Below, in pieces: positions 26,013-37,794 of a stretch of DNA of 64,000 bases (position 1 is its first letter; each line of letters opens with the position of its first letter). Source of the DNA: Alphaproteobacteria bacterium. Its GTDB lineage: Bacteria; Pseudomonadota; Alphaproteobacteria; Caulobacterales; Parvularculaceae. The notes under the pieces were generated by a model. The model was not told where the DNA came from and did no database searches. It saw only the letters and a list, made by a program, of their open reading frames with translations. The stretch is taken from assembly GCA_030433215.1 (NCBI GenBank), contig JAUIMC010000011.1, forward strand, positions 62,001 to 126,000, read 5' to 3'. Both the position numbers and the translations under genes were made by a program.

Positions 26013-27554
26013 GTGTTCAAGTTCTCCGATCTGCCTCAGCCGGTTCTGCGCGGCCTTAACGGGCTCTGGCGCCGGCGCTGGCTGGTGGTCGCCGTCGCCT
26101 GGGGCGCGGCGCTCGCCGGCCTTCTGGCGGTGTGGCTGATCCCGGACAAATATGAATCGCGCGCGCAGGTTTTCGTGCAGACGGAAACCATCCTCGAGCC
26201 CGTGCTCAACGGCTTCACGGCGCGCCCGGATTATTCCCGGCGCGTCGAAGTCATGCGCCTGCAGCTTCTGACCCGCCCGAATGTGGAGGAGATCATTCGC
26301 CGCGCCGGCCTCGACAAAACCATCGAGGCAAACAGCCCGATGGAGCGGCGCGTGAAGATGCAGAGCATGGTCGACAAGGTCGCTGAGCAGATCAACATCG
26401 AAAGCCCGCGGGAGATGTATTTCATCATCTCCTATAAGAACAGCGATCCGCAAATCGCCCGCGCCGTCGTCGATGCGGTGCTCAATATGCTGATCGAACA
26501 GGATCTCGGCGCCAGCCTTTCCGAAAGCGAAGCCGCACGCCGGCGCCTCGATCGCCAGGTCGAGGAGTATGAAGAAAAACTCACCGCCAATGAAAACGCG
26601 GTTGCAGCCTTCCGCGCCCAGCATGCGAGAGAACTCGCGGCCAGCCAGGGCGCGCAGCGCCAGCGCGAATTGAAGGAAAACGAACTGGTGCGCGTCAGCG
26701 ACGAGCTCGAGCGCACCAAGGGCCGGGTCCTCACCTTGCAGAACCTGATGTCGGCGACCCCGCGTCACGCGGCGGGCGGCGAGCTCGACCGGCTGAAAGT
26801 GGAGCTCGCCTCCCTGCGCAGCCAGTATGAAGAAAACCATCCCGATATTCGCGGCGTCAAAGCGCGCATCGACGAAATCGAAAAGGAAGACGCCGCGCTT
26901 TCCGCCAATCCGGAATATGTGCGCCTGCGCTCCGAATTGCGGGTCGCCGAAGACTCGGTCGTCGCGCTCGGCGCGCGCGAGGCTCGCCTCAAGGAAGAGC
27001 TCGACGCGCTCGACATCGCCGCGGGCCAGGCGCCGGCTGTCGAAGCCAAACTTCGCCAGATCGTGCGCGAATATGAACAGACGCAAAAGACCTATGAAGA
27101 ACTGCTGTCGCGCCGCGACCGCCTCGACCTGACGCGCAATCTCGGCGCGGCGGGACGCGGCGTCGAATATCAGGTGTTCGAATGGCCGTCCGTGTCGCTG
27201 GCGCCCAGCGATCCGCCGCGCCTTCTGCTGATCATCGGCGTGTGCATCCTCGCGGCGGGCGCGGGAACCGGCGCCGCCGTCGTTCTGACCCTGCTCGACA
27301 AGAGCTATACGCAGGCGAGCGAACTGCAATCCGCCTTCGGCCTGCCGGTGCTGGGCGCGATCAGCGAAACGCCGTCCGAAAACGTCTTTGCGATGCGCAG
27401 GCGCGATCATATGCGGCTCGCCATGGCCTCCGCCGGGTTCGTCGCGGTCGCCGCGCTCTACGCCTATCTGACTGTGTTCCGCCTGCCCTCGACGGCGCCA
27501 ATCATGGCCGAAAAATCGGCGCAGCTTTCTGTCAGTATTGGAGCCGCGTCATGA
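26013..27554 (+). CDS. XrtA-type chain-length determinant (Wzz/Wzc N-part)
   Basis: A 513-residue polysaccharide co-polymerase. One membrane helix near residues 25-43 and a second pair of hydrophobic segments (about 405-425 and 468-490) bracket a long periplasmic coiled coil (about 160-380). The Wzz-type start KYESRAQVFVQTETILEP and PSDPPRLLLI before the last helices fit the PEP-CTERM-locus subfamily. It lacks the kinase domain, which is encoded by the next gene. A GTG start follows a GGGGGAAAG site. It overlaps the kinase gene by four bases. Confidence 0.92.
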   Translation: MFKFSDLPQPVLRGLNGLWRRRWLVVAVAWGAALAGLLAVWLIPDKYESRAQVFVQTETILEPVLNGFTARPDYSRRVEVMRLQLLTRPNVEEIIRRAGLDKTIEANSPMERRVKMQSMVDKVAEQINIESPREMYFIISYKNSDPQIARAVVDAVLNMLIEQDLGASLSESEAARRRLDRQVEEYEEKLTANENAVAAFRAQHARELAASQGAQRQRELKENELVRVSDELERTKGRVLTLQNLMSATPRHAAGGELDRLKVELASLRSQYEENHPDIRGVKARIDEIEKEDAALSANPEYVRLRSELRVAEDSVVALGAREARLKEELDALDIAAGQAPAVEAKLRQIVREYEQTQKTYEELLSRRDRLDLTRNLGAAGRGVEYQVFEWPSVSLAPSDPPRLLLIIGVCILAAGAGTGAAVVLTLLDKSYTQASELQSAFGLPVLGAISETPSENVFAMRRRDHMRLAMASAGFVAVAALYAYLTVFRLPSTAPIMAEKSAQLSVSIGAAS

Positions 27555-28492
27555 GCTTGATCGAAAAAGCCGGCGCCACGGTCCTCAAAGGCTCCTTCGA
27601 CAAGAAGGAGAAGAAGAAAGACGCGCCGAAGAAGAAACCGGCCGCTTTGAAGGCCGAGGCCGAAACGAATGCGCCGGCGCCCGAACGCGCGCCCTTCGAT
27701 CTCGATTTCGCGGCTCTTGCGAAAGAAGGGATTTACAATCCTGACGACCGGTCGAGCCAGCTGGCGCTGGAACTGCGCGCGGTCAAGCGCCGCCTCCTGC
27801 GCCGCATCGGTTATCTGCGCGCGTCCGCCGAGCGCAAGGCGTTTCGGTCGGGCGGCAAGCCGCGCAATCTGATCCTCGTCACCTCGACGCGGGCCGGCGA
27901 AGGCAAGACCTTCACGGCGATCAATCTCGCGCTCAGCCTCGCTTTCGAAGACCAGATCGAAACCCTCCTCATCGACGCCGACATGGCGCGCCCGAAAGTC
28001 CGCGAAAGACTGTCCCTGCCGTCGGCGCCCGGACTTGCCGACTGCATCATGGACCGGGAACGCGATGTCGAGGCCATGGGCTGGCGGGCGCGGCGCGCGC
28101 CGCTTTCGGTCCTGCCCGAAGGCGACCGCTTCAACCGGCCGACCGATCTCTTCGCGGCGGAAAAGGCCCAGGACCTGTGGACCGACATCGCCCGCGCAAA
28201 CCCGAACCGCCTCGTCATTGTCGACGCGCCGCCGGTGCTCGCCGCCACGGACGCGGTCATGCTCGCCAGATACGCCGATGAAATCGTCTTTGTCGTGGAA
28301 GCGAACTCGACGCCGGAGCCGGCGGTCGCGGCCGCGGTCGACGAACTGATCGACATCAACCCGAATATCAGCCTGATGCTCAACCGCTGCCAGATCGGGG
28401 CCGGCGGCGCTCATTACGGTTCCTACGAGTATTATGATCGCAGCGAGGCCGCGCCAGCGCCCGCCGCAGCCACCCCCTCAAGCGAAGGATAA
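27551..28492 (+). CDS. XrtA-type tyrosine autokinase (CpsD/CapB-like)
   Basis: A 313-residue BY-kinase. After a Lys/Ala-rich linker (KKEKKKDAPKKK) the P-loop domain has Walker A TRAGEGKTF, Walker A' LLIDADMARP and Walker B LVIVDAPPVL. The C-terminus has a tyrosine cluster (HYGSYEYYDR), the expected autophosphorylation site that controls oligomerisation with the chain-length protein. The ATG overlaps the previous stop (ATGA). It pairs with the preceding protein to make a split Wzc. Confidence 0.93.
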   Translation: MSLIEKAGATVLKGSFDKKEKKKDAPKKKPAALKAEAETNAPAPERAPFDLDFAALAKEGIYNPDDRSSQLALELRAVKRRLLRRIGYLRASAERKAFRSGGKPRNLILVTSTRAGEGKTFTAINLALSLAFEDQIETLLIDADMARPKVRERLSLPSAPGLADCIMDRERDVEAMGWRARRAPLSVLPEGDRFNRPTDLFAAEKAQDLWTDIARANPNRLVIVDAPPVLAATDAVMLARYADEIVFVVEANSTPEPAVAAAVDELIDINPNISLMLNRCQIGAGGAHYGSYEYYDRSEAAPAPAAATPSSEG

Positions 28493-28496
28493 TCCC

Positions 28497-30191
28497 ATGG
28501 GGCAGCCACGCAAAAAACCGAACTTCAAAACGCCGCGCGCAAAGAAAATCCTGCTCGCGTCCGCCGCGACAGCGGGCTTTGCCGGCGCCGCGCTCGCACA
28601 GGCGACCAATCCTTCCGCGCCGCTTAAAATGCAAACCGATTATCTGGGTTACGCTGCCGGCGTTTCCTTGCGCGCGGGCTATTCGGACAACATCAATCTA
28701 CAACGCGGCGCCCTGAAGGAAGACGAGTTTTATCTTTCCACGCTTCTCACCGGCGGGGCCGTGGTTTCGACGCCGCGTGTGACCGGCCTCGTTATCGGCG
28801 ATCTCGATTTTTCCTATCTCCTCAATGAGAGCGACTTCCGGGTCAGCCAGAACATCGCCGCCACAAGCACGTTCACCGCTGTCGAGAACTGGCTTTATTT
28901 TGACCTTTCCGGCTCCACCAGCCGCCAGCTTGTGGGCGACAACGCCCGGTTTTCCGGCAACATTAACGCCGCGCGCAATCAGCAAGCGAATGTTCACACC
29001 TATTCCGCAAGCCCTTACGTCTTTCACGAGTTCGCCGATCAATCGACCACGGAAGTGCGCTATCGCTTTTCCCAGGTGCTGGTGGATGACGACAGGTCTT
29101 TGTCATCGATCCTTTTCGGCGGCTCCATCAACGATTCCGTCACGCATGAAGCGCTGGCGCAATATAATACCGGCTACAAATTCGACCGGGTCCGCCTGAC
29201 CCTCACCGCCTATGGGAGCGATACGTCAGAGGACGGCGTCGCGCCCTTCCCCGATTTCGGCTACCGTCAGGGCTCGCTTTCGGCCTCCGCGCAATATGCG
29301 CTGAGCAATCATTTCTCGCTTTCCGGCGGCGTCGGTTATGACGAAGTCGAAAACAAGGGCGCGTCCGCTCTCTTCTTCAGCGACGACGAGCTTTCCGGCT
29401 TCTTCTGGCGCGCAGGCTTCTCCGCCGAACCCGGCCCGCGGTCGTCGATCCGCCTTGAATACGGCCAGCGCTATGGCGATGACTTCATCGAAGCCAGCGC
29501 CCGCTATGACATCTCTGATCGCTTCTTGTTCACGGCGGCGGCAAGCCGCTCTTTCCGCACGCGCGCGCAATCCATCACCTCACAGTTTCAATCGACCCAG
29601 CGCGATGCGCTGGAATTCGCCGACCGGCTTCGCGAAGGCGCCGAACTCGACCCTCGCGGGGTCATCGAATCAGCGAACTGGTTCGTCAGGGGCCGCGCGG
29701 GCGGTCAGGCGCAGACCACCGGCGTCGCGGTCTCCGACCACGCCACCGCCTCGCTGATCGGCGATTTCGACCGCACCCAGATCTCGCTCAACGGCTATTA
29801 TTCCGATGACGATTTCGGCTACCGCCAGGTCAACTCCATCGGCGGCGGCCTGAATGTGCGCCGCAGCGTGTCGCGTCAGATCACCGGCTACGGCTCCGTC
29901 ACCTATCGTCACATAGACAGCTCGTTCGATATCGCCACCTGCGAAGCGAACCCGTTGGTGTTCGGCTTTGACCCGTCCGACCCCTTGTTCGATCCCATGA
30001 CGGCCTGCGCAAACCGCGTCGCGAATAACGGCGTCACCAACACGCTGGTCAGCCGGATCGGCGCCTCCTACCGGCTTTATGAAAACGCATCCGTTTTCGT
30101 CGAGGGCTCGCATACGGAACGCTTCGCGCGCAATCCCGCGCTCGAATATGGCGAAAATTCCATTTTGGCCGGGATCACCTTGGACTTCTAA
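28497..30191 (+). CDS. XrtA-locus outer-membrane beta-barrel protein
   Basis: A 564-residue exported protein. A basic start (MGQPRKKP) leads into a signal peptide ending AALAQA near residue 38. The rest shows regular beta-barrel alternation with aromatic girdles (for example SLRAGYSDNINLQRG and YRQGSLSASAQYALS) and ends LAGITLDF, with a terminal Phe as BamA substrates need. It corresponds to the outer-membrane family found only in PEP-CTERM/exosortase polysaccharide loci. Its likely role is export or anchoring of the polymer. AAGGA precedes the ATG. Confidence 0.88.
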   Translation: MGQPRKKPNFKTPRAKKILLASAATAGFAGAALAQATNPSAPLKMQTDYLGYAAGVSLRAGYSDNINLQRGALKEDEFYLSTLLTGGAVVSTPRVTGLVIGDLDFSYLLNESDFRVSQNIAATSTFTAVENWLYFDLSGSTSRQLVGDNARFSGNINAARNQQANVHTYSASPYVFHEFADQSTTEVRYRFSQVLVDDDRSLSSILFGGSINDSVTHEALAQYNTGYKFDRVRLTLTAYGSDTSEDGVAPFPDFGYRQGSLSASAQYALSNHFSLSGGVGYDEVENKGASALFFSDDELSGFFWRAGFSAEPGPRSSIRLEYGQRYGDDFIEASARYDISDRFLFTAAASRSFRTRAQSITSQFQSTQRDALEFADRLREGAELDPRGVIESANWFVRGRAGGQAQTTGVAVSDHATASLIGDFDRTQISLNGYYSDDDFGYRQVNSIGGGLNVRRSVSRQITGYGSVTYRHIDSSFDIATCEANPLVFGFDPSDPLFDPMTACANRVANNGVTNTLVSRIGASYRLYENASVFVEGSHTERFARNPALEYGENSILAGITLDF

Positions 30192-30192
30192 A

Positions 30193-31599
30193 ATGTATGA
30201 AGAGTATTTCCGGCTGACAGACGCGCCGTTCCGGCTCAACCCGGACCCGCGCTTCTTTTACGGTAGCCGGAGCCATAACAAGGCCATGGCCTATCTTCAT
30301 TACGGCGTGAAGCAGGCCGAAGGCTTCATCGTCATCACCGGCCCTGTGGGCGCGGGCAAGTCGATGGTGATCGGCCATCTCCTCGACCAGCTCAATGCGT
30401 CGAATGTCGTCGCGGCCAATCTCCTGACATCGAATATCGAACCGCAGGACCTTTTGAGCCAGATTCTTTCGGCGTTCCGCATCGAGGCCGAAGGCGAAGG
30501 GCGCGCCGGCGAAATCGAGGCCTTCGAGGATTATCTGTTCGACCAGCTCAATCACGGACGCCGGGTTCTTCTCATCATCGACGAGGCTCAGAACCTGCCT
30601 TTCAAGACGCTTGAAGAGCTGCGCATGCTGTCGAACATCGACTATGAAGGCACGCCCCTGTTTCAGGTGTTTCTGGTCGGCCAGCCGGAATTCCGCGAGA
30701 CCATGGAAGCGCCCAATATGGAGCAGCTTCGCCAGCGGGTGATCGCGTCCTATCATCTCGAACCGCTGACGGCGGAGGAAACCCGCGATTACATTCTCCA
30801 CCGCCTCGCCGTCGCGGGATGGCGCGAAGACCCGGCCTTCACCAAAGGCGCGTTCAAGGCGATCCACGCGGAAACACACGGCCTGCCGCGCCGCATCAAC
30901 ACCCTCGCCAACCGCCTGATGCTCTATTGTTCGCTGGAGAAAACCCACGAAGTCACGGCGAAGGTCGTGGAGACGGTGAGCGCGGAGCTGCGCGACGAAA
31001 GTCTTGAAGCCCGCCAACCGGCGGAAGAGAAACAGCCCCCCGCCCCCCAGGCCGCGCAGACCGAAGAACCGCCTGTCCAGGCGCAGGACGAAGAAGAAAG
31101 CGCCGTCGCCCCTTCAGGGGAAACGCCCGCGGAAACGAAACTCGCGGACATCAAGGATGCGGTCGTCCTGTCTCTCGACGAAGCGCGTGAAGAAACGCCC
31201 GAGCCCGCGCCGCAAGAGAAAGAAAACGAAAACCCGAAACCCCGTGTCGCCCTGTCCTCTTCCTTGAGCGTTCTTGATCGGCTGCGCGCGAAAAAGCCGG
31301 AAGAAGAGGAGCGTCAGGAAGCGACGCTCACCGACGTCGCAAGCGCCATCGCCGCGGCGTCCGCCGCGAATGAAGCAGCGGCGGCAAGCGAAACCGCCGA
31401 CGCCCCGCAACCGGCGCCGCGGCGCAGAGGGCTGCGCGGGACGCTCGACGAGGCGCGCGACGAGTTGAAACAGGCGAACGGCAAGGTCGTGCGCCTTGTC
31501 AGCGCCGCTGAAAAATCCCGCGCCCGCCGCGCCGACATCGCGCAAAGCCTTTCCCGCGCCGAAAGCCTCCTCAGCGAACTGCGCCAGGCGCGGCCTTAA
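30193..31599 (+). CDS. XrtA-type ExeA-like ATPase with long C-terminal extension
   Basis: A 468-residue AAA ATPase starting MYEEYFRLTDAPFRLNPDP, the typical opening of the PEP-CTERM-locus secretion ATPases. Walker A GPVGAGKSM and Walker B LLIIDEAQNL are intact, and a GLPRRINTLANR sensor region lies near residue 240. Usual members end near residue 270-300; this one has some 190 additional residues, acidic and Pro-rich first (EEKQPPAPQAAQTEEPPVQ), then a predicted coiled coil at the end. It starts one base after the barrel gene. The extension may bind an inner-membrane partner. Confidence 0.92.
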   Translation: MYEEYFRLTDAPFRLNPDPRFFYGSRSHNKAMAYLHYGVKQAEGFIVITGPVGAGKSMVIGHLLDQLNASNVVAANLLTSNIEPQDLLSQILSAFRIEAEGEGRAGEIEAFEDYLFDQLNHGRRVLLIIDEAQNLPFKTLEELRMLSNIDYEGTPLFQVFLVGQPEFRETMEAPNMEQLRQRVIASYHLEPLTAEETRDYILHRLAVAGWREDPAFTKGAFKAIHAETHGLPRRINTLANRLMLYCSLEKTHEVTAKVVETVSAELRDESLEARQPAEEKQPPAPQAAQTEEPPVQAQDEEESAVAPSGETPAETKLADIKDAVVLSLDEAREETPEPAPQEKENENPKPRVALSSSLSVLDRLRAKKPEEEERQEATLTDVASAIAAASAANEAAAASETADAPQPAPRRRGLRGTLDEARDELKQANGKVVRLVSAAEKSRARRADIAQSLSRAESLLSELRQARP

Positions 31600-31611
31600 G
31601 GCGCGACGCTG

Positions 31612-32484
31612 ATGCAAGCGCCAGCCGCCATAACCGCCGTCAAAGACCGGCCCCGCTTCGCCCTGTCGGTGGATGTGGAGGATTATTTTCAGGTCTGGGC
31701 GTTTTCCAACACCGTCTTGCGGGCGTCCTGGGACGGTTTTTCCCTGCGCGTCGGCGACAATACGCGCCGCTGTCTCGATCTGTTCGATGCGCACGGCGCC
31801 AAGGCGACATTTTTCACGCTCGGGTGGATCGCAGAGCGCGACCCCGGCCTCGTCACGGAAATCGTCGCGCGCGGCCACGAACTGGCGAGCCACGGTTATG
31901 ACCACACCAAAGTTACGGCGCAGACCCGCGATCAATTCTTAGACGACGTGAAAAAGACCAAGGCCCTGCTCGAAGACATCGCCGGAGTGGAAGTCAAAGG
32001 CTATCGCGCCGCCGGCTTTTCCATCGGGCCCGAAACGCCCTGGGCCCATGAAGCGCTGGCGGAAGCCGGTTATGGCTATTCCTCCTCGACGCACCCCATA
32101 GCGCACGACCATTACGGCGACGCGCAAGGGCCCCAATCGCCATACGCAACGGCGGCGGGCCTCATCGAAGCGCCGGTCGCAACGCTTAATCTCTTCGGCA
32201 AGCGCGTCAGCGCCGCCGGCGGCGGCTGGTTCCGCGCGGCGCCTTATGCGCTCTCGAAAGCGCTGCTGACGAAAGCGTCGGAAAGCCTCAAAGGCCCCGC
32301 GATCTTTTATTTCCATCCCTGGGAGATCGACCCGGAGCAGCCGCGCCTCAACCGCGCGCCTTTGAAGTCAAAGGTCCGGCATTATCTCAACCTCTCGACG
32401 ATGGAACGAAAACTCTCGCGCCTGCTTTCGGATTTTTCCTGGGGCCGGGTCGACGCGGCCTTGGCGCCGGGAGGCGACGCATGA
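31612..32484 (+). CDS. XrtA-type polysaccharide deacetylase
   Basis: A 290-residue NodB-fold deacetylase. The metal-binding SVDVEDYF gives the catalytic Asp pair, and the H-x4-H motif is ELASHGYDHTKV. YRAAGFSIG and FYFHPWEID complete the active site, with a DUF3473-type C-terminus. There is no signal peptide, as is usual for this subfamily. It probably removes N-acetyl groups from the growing polymer or its lipid-linked unit. It overlaps the FemAB-like gene by four bases. Confidence 0.93.
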   Translation: MQAPAAITAVKDRPRFALSVDVEDYFQVWAFSNTVLRASWDGFSLRVGDNTRRCLDLFDAHGAKATFFTLGWIAERDPGLVTEIVARGHELASHGYDHTKVTAQTRDQFLDDVKKTKALLEDIAGVEVKGYRAAGFSIGPETPWAHEALAEAGYGYSSSTHPIAHDHYGDAQGPQSPYATAAGLIEAPVATLNLFGKRVSAAGGGWFRAAPYALSKALLTKASESLKGPAIFYFHPWEIDPEQPRLNRAPLKSKVRHYLNLSTMERKLSRLLSDFSWGRVDAALAPGGDA

Positions 32485-33548
32485 CCGCCGCACCCGCCTT
32501 AGAAGCGTCGCCGCTTGAGATCAAACAAAGCAAGACATGCGACCGCGCGCGCTGGGATGGCTTTGTCCGCGCGCACACGCAAGGAACTTTCTTTCACCTC
32601 TCCGGCTGGGGCGAAGCGGCGAAGCGCGCCTATGGCTATGACGCGCATTACCTCACCGCCGAACGCCATGGCGAGCTTGCCGGCGTGTTGATGCTGTCCG
32701 AAGCGCGCACGCCGCTGCTCGGCGCCTCGCTTGTCTCGACGGCCTTTTCCGTCGGCGGCGGGCCCCTCGCCGATGACGAAGAAATTTTGGCCGCGCTTCT
32801 GGACGCCGCCGCAGAATTGGGCGCGCAAAGGCGCGTCAGCTATGTGGAATGCCGTTCCGATTTCGAGGCGCCCGGCTGGGAACAAAAAACCGGCCTTCAC
32901 GCGACATTCGACGGCCCGATTGTCGAGGACGATGAAGAAGCCCTCGCCGCCATCCCGAGAAAACGCCGCGCGGAAATCCGCAAGGCGCTCGATGCGGCGG
33001 ACAAAGGCGAGATCGCCATCCGCCATGACGGCGAGGCGGATCTTTTTTACCGGTTCTATGCGCAGTCCCTGCACGGGCTCGGCACGCCGGTTTTTCCGAA
33101 GCGTTTTCTCGATGCGCTGCTCAGCGAGTTTTCACAGGAAACGGAAATCTCGGTGGTGGAATATCGCGGCAAACCGGCAGCCGCGCTGGTCAGCTTTTAT
33201 TTCAAGGACACGGTCCTGCCCTATTATGTGGGCGCAGGCGAGGAAGCGCGCGCGTCCCGCGCCTTCGATTATCTCTACTGGTCCGTGATGCGCCGCGCCG
33301 CAGAAAAGGGCTGCACGCATTTCGATTTCGGCCGCAGCAAGATCGCCAGCGGCGCCTATGCCTATAAAAAACTCTGGGGCTTCGAGCCGCGCCCGGTCTC
33401 TTACGGGGTGAAGCTTATCGGCGCGGGCGAAATGCCCGACGTCAATGCGAACAATCCGAAATTCGCGCTGTTCGCAAAGCTATGGCCGCATCTGCCGCTT
33501 TCCGTCGCGAACCGGCTCGGTCCGCTCCTGGCTCCGAATTTTCCATGA
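32481..33548 (+). CDS. XrtA-type FemAB-like acyl/aminoacyl transferase
   Basis: A 355-residue protein with a double GNAT fold. The N-terminal half has a FemAB-like opening (RARWDGFVRAHTQGTFFHLSGW) and the second GNAT half has FYRFYAQSLHGLGTPVFPKRF and HFDFGRSKI, both conserved in the PEP-CTERM-locus FemAB family. It may attach an amino-acyl or acyl group to the polysaccharide. Four-base overlaps on both sides place it within one tight operon. Confidence 0.9.
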   Translation: MTAAPALEASPLEIKQSKTCDRARWDGFVRAHTQGTFFHLSGWGEAAKRAYGYDAHYLTAERHGELAGVLMLSEARTPLLGASLVSTAFSVGGGPLADDEEILAALLDAAAELGAQRRVSYVECRSDFEAPGWEQKTGLHATFDGPIVEDDEEALAAIPRKRRAEIRKALDAADKGEIAIRHDGEADLFYRFYAQSLHGLGTPVFPKRFLDALLSEFSQETEISVVEYRGKPAAALVSFYFKDTVLPYYVGAGEEARASRAFDYLYWSVMRRAAEKGCTHFDFGRSKIASGAYAYKKLWGFEPRPVSYGVKLIGAGEMPDVNANNPKFALFAKLWPHLPLSVANRLGPLLAPNFP

Positions 33549-34744
33549 CGCGTGAAATTCTGTTTCTGGCGCATCGCATCCCCTATCCGCCGGACAAGGG
33601 AGACAAGATCCGCTCCTGGCGGTTGTTGAAGTTCCTGACGCAGCGCTTCCGCGTGCATCTCGCCTGTTTCGCCGACGATGACCGCGACCTTGCGCATCGG
33701 GATTTTCTGGAAAGCCTTTGCGAGAGCGTGACCATCATCCCGCTCGATCCGAAAACGGCGCGCCTGCGCAGCGCCAAGGGCTTGCTCACCGGCGAGCCTT
33801 TAAGCTCCCACTATTTCCGCGATGCGCGCATGACCGCCGCAGTGCGCGAGATCAGGCAAAGACCGCTCGTCGCCGAAATCGTCTTTTCCTCCTCCATGGC
33901 GTCCTATATCGAAAAGCCGGTCGACGGGCGCAAACGCCTTGTGGATTTCTGCGACGCCGATGCGGAAAAATGGCGCGGCTATGCGGCGACCGCGAAAGCC
34001 CCCATGCGCCTTGTCTACGCCCGCGAAGCGCAAAGACTGGCGCAGGAAGAAACGGCGATCGCAAACTGGGCTGATGCGAGCTTCGCCATCACCCCGGACG
34101 AAGCCGCGATCTTCAATGCGCGGCCGGGAATGACAAAGACCGTCGACTGGTATCCGAACGGCGTCGACGCCGATTATTTCGATCCGGCCTTCGCACCGCC
34201 GGGCGCGGTGATGCCTTACAGCGATTGCGTCTTTGTGGGCGCCATGGACTACCGCGCCAATATGGGCGCCGTTTTTTATTTTCTCGATCGTGTCTGGCCA
34301 ATGGTTCGCGAGGCGAACCGGGATGCGCGCTTTGCGATTGTCGGCGCCAATCCCAGCGCTTCGATCATGGCGCTCGCCGGCCCCGACGGCGTCGTCGTCA
34401 CGGGCCGTGTCGAGGATGTGCGCCCCTGGCTTGCGGGCGCCAAGACCGTCATCGCGCCCTTGCGCGTGGCGCAAGGGATCCAGAACAAGGTGCTTGAAGC
34501 CATGGCGATGGCAAAGCCGGTTATAGCGAGCCCGCAAGCGATGACCGGGCTCGACGCGCCTCAAGACGCCGCCGCGGTCGCGTCGGCGCCCGAAGACATG
34601 GCCGCGGCGATCAATGCGCTTTTGCAGGATGAAATGAAGCGCCGCGCCATGGGCGATGCGGCGCGGCGCTATGTGCTCGAAAACTATCAATGGGATGCGG
34701 CGCTTGATCGCTTTGAAAAAGCGCTGAAAGCGCTTGGCCTTTAA
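33545..34744 (+). CDS. XrtA-type GT4 glycosyltransferase
   Basis: A 399-residue GT-B glycosyltransferase of the subfamily next to exosortase genes (stp1-like). It starts TREILFLAHRIPYPPDKGDKI, with a C-terminal donor site including VAQGIQNKVLEAMAMAKPV. The ATG overlaps the FemAB stop (ATGA). In typical loci the exosortase follows this gene; here a REP-like pair and then an unrelated gene follow, so the operon ends. Confidence 0.93.
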   Translation: MTREILFLAHRIPYPPDKGDKIRSWRLLKFLTQRFRVHLACFADDDRDLAHRDFLESLCESVTIIPLDPKTARLRSAKGLLTGEPLSSHYFRDARMTAAVREIRQRPLVAEIVFSSSMASYIEKPVDGRKRLVDFCDADAEKWRGYAATAKAPMRLVYAREAQRLAQEETAIANWADASFAITPDEAAIFNARPGMTKTVDWYPNGVDADYFDPAFAPPGAVMPYSDCVFVGAMDYRANMGAVFYFLDRVWPMVREANRDARFAIVGANPSASIMALAGPDGVVVTGRVEDVRPWLAGAKTVIAPLRVAQGIQNKVLEAMAMAKPVIASPQAMTGLDAPQDAAAVASAPEDMAAAINALLQDEMKRRAMGDAARRYVLENYQWDAALDRFEKALKALGL

Positions 34745-34768
34745 AACACCGCTTTAGGAATTTTCCAC

Positions 34769-34854
34769 CCGCTCATTCCCGCGAAAGCGGGAATCCATGA
34801 TTGTTGTGATCAGGGCTTAAAGCTCTAGATTCCCGCTTTCGCGGGAATGAGCGG
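34769..34854. repeat. REP/BIME-like inverted repeat pair, copy 2
   Basis: Two perfect 27-base inverted copies (34769-34795 and 34828-34854), each itself a hairpin with stem ATTCCCGC and loop GAAA-like centre, separated by 32 bases. Same family as the pair at 10214-10285. It follows the last gene of the EPS operon and may act as its terminator. Confidence 0.85.
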
Positions 34855-34889
34855 CAAAGTGGTCGTTATGAGACTGCGGGCGGACCGGT

Positions 34890-35096
34890 CTATTTCTTCT
34901 TCTGCTCTTCGGCGAGGACACGCTTTACATAAGCGTCGATATCCATCTTGCCGGTCATGCGGCCCTTGATCTGTTCGCGCACACGCGACGGCAAGAGCGC
35001 GGGATCGGTCGATCCCGCGCTTTTGATGGTGGCCCGGATAAGGTCCTTGATGCTTTCCTCATCCTCGGGCGTCCATTGGGACTTTTTGTCGGTCAT
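34890..35096 (-). CDS. small hypothetical protein downstream of clpB
   Basis: A 68-residue charged, soluble protein (MTDKKSQWTPEDEES start, QKKK end) predicted to be helical, with no membrane part or cysteine. It starts 31 bases after clpB on the same strand, so cotranscription with the chaperone is likely. GGAGC lies about ten bases before the ATG. No family is recognised. The steady codon use and helical periodicity support coding. Confidence 0.65.
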   Translation of the reverse strand: MTDKKSQWTPEDEESIKDLIRATIKSAGSTDPALLPSRVREQIKGRMTGKMDIDAYVKRVLAEEQKKK

Positions 35097-35127
35097 GAGG
35101 CAAAAGCTCCGTTACTAGGTTCAATGC

Positions 35128-37794
<2,667 letters not shown>

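Noticed and set aside
5847-28530. Identical MGQPRK starts of AroK and the EPS outer-membrane protein
   Set aside because: The match is limited to six residues and the rest of the proteins and DNA are unrelated, so coincidence is most likely.
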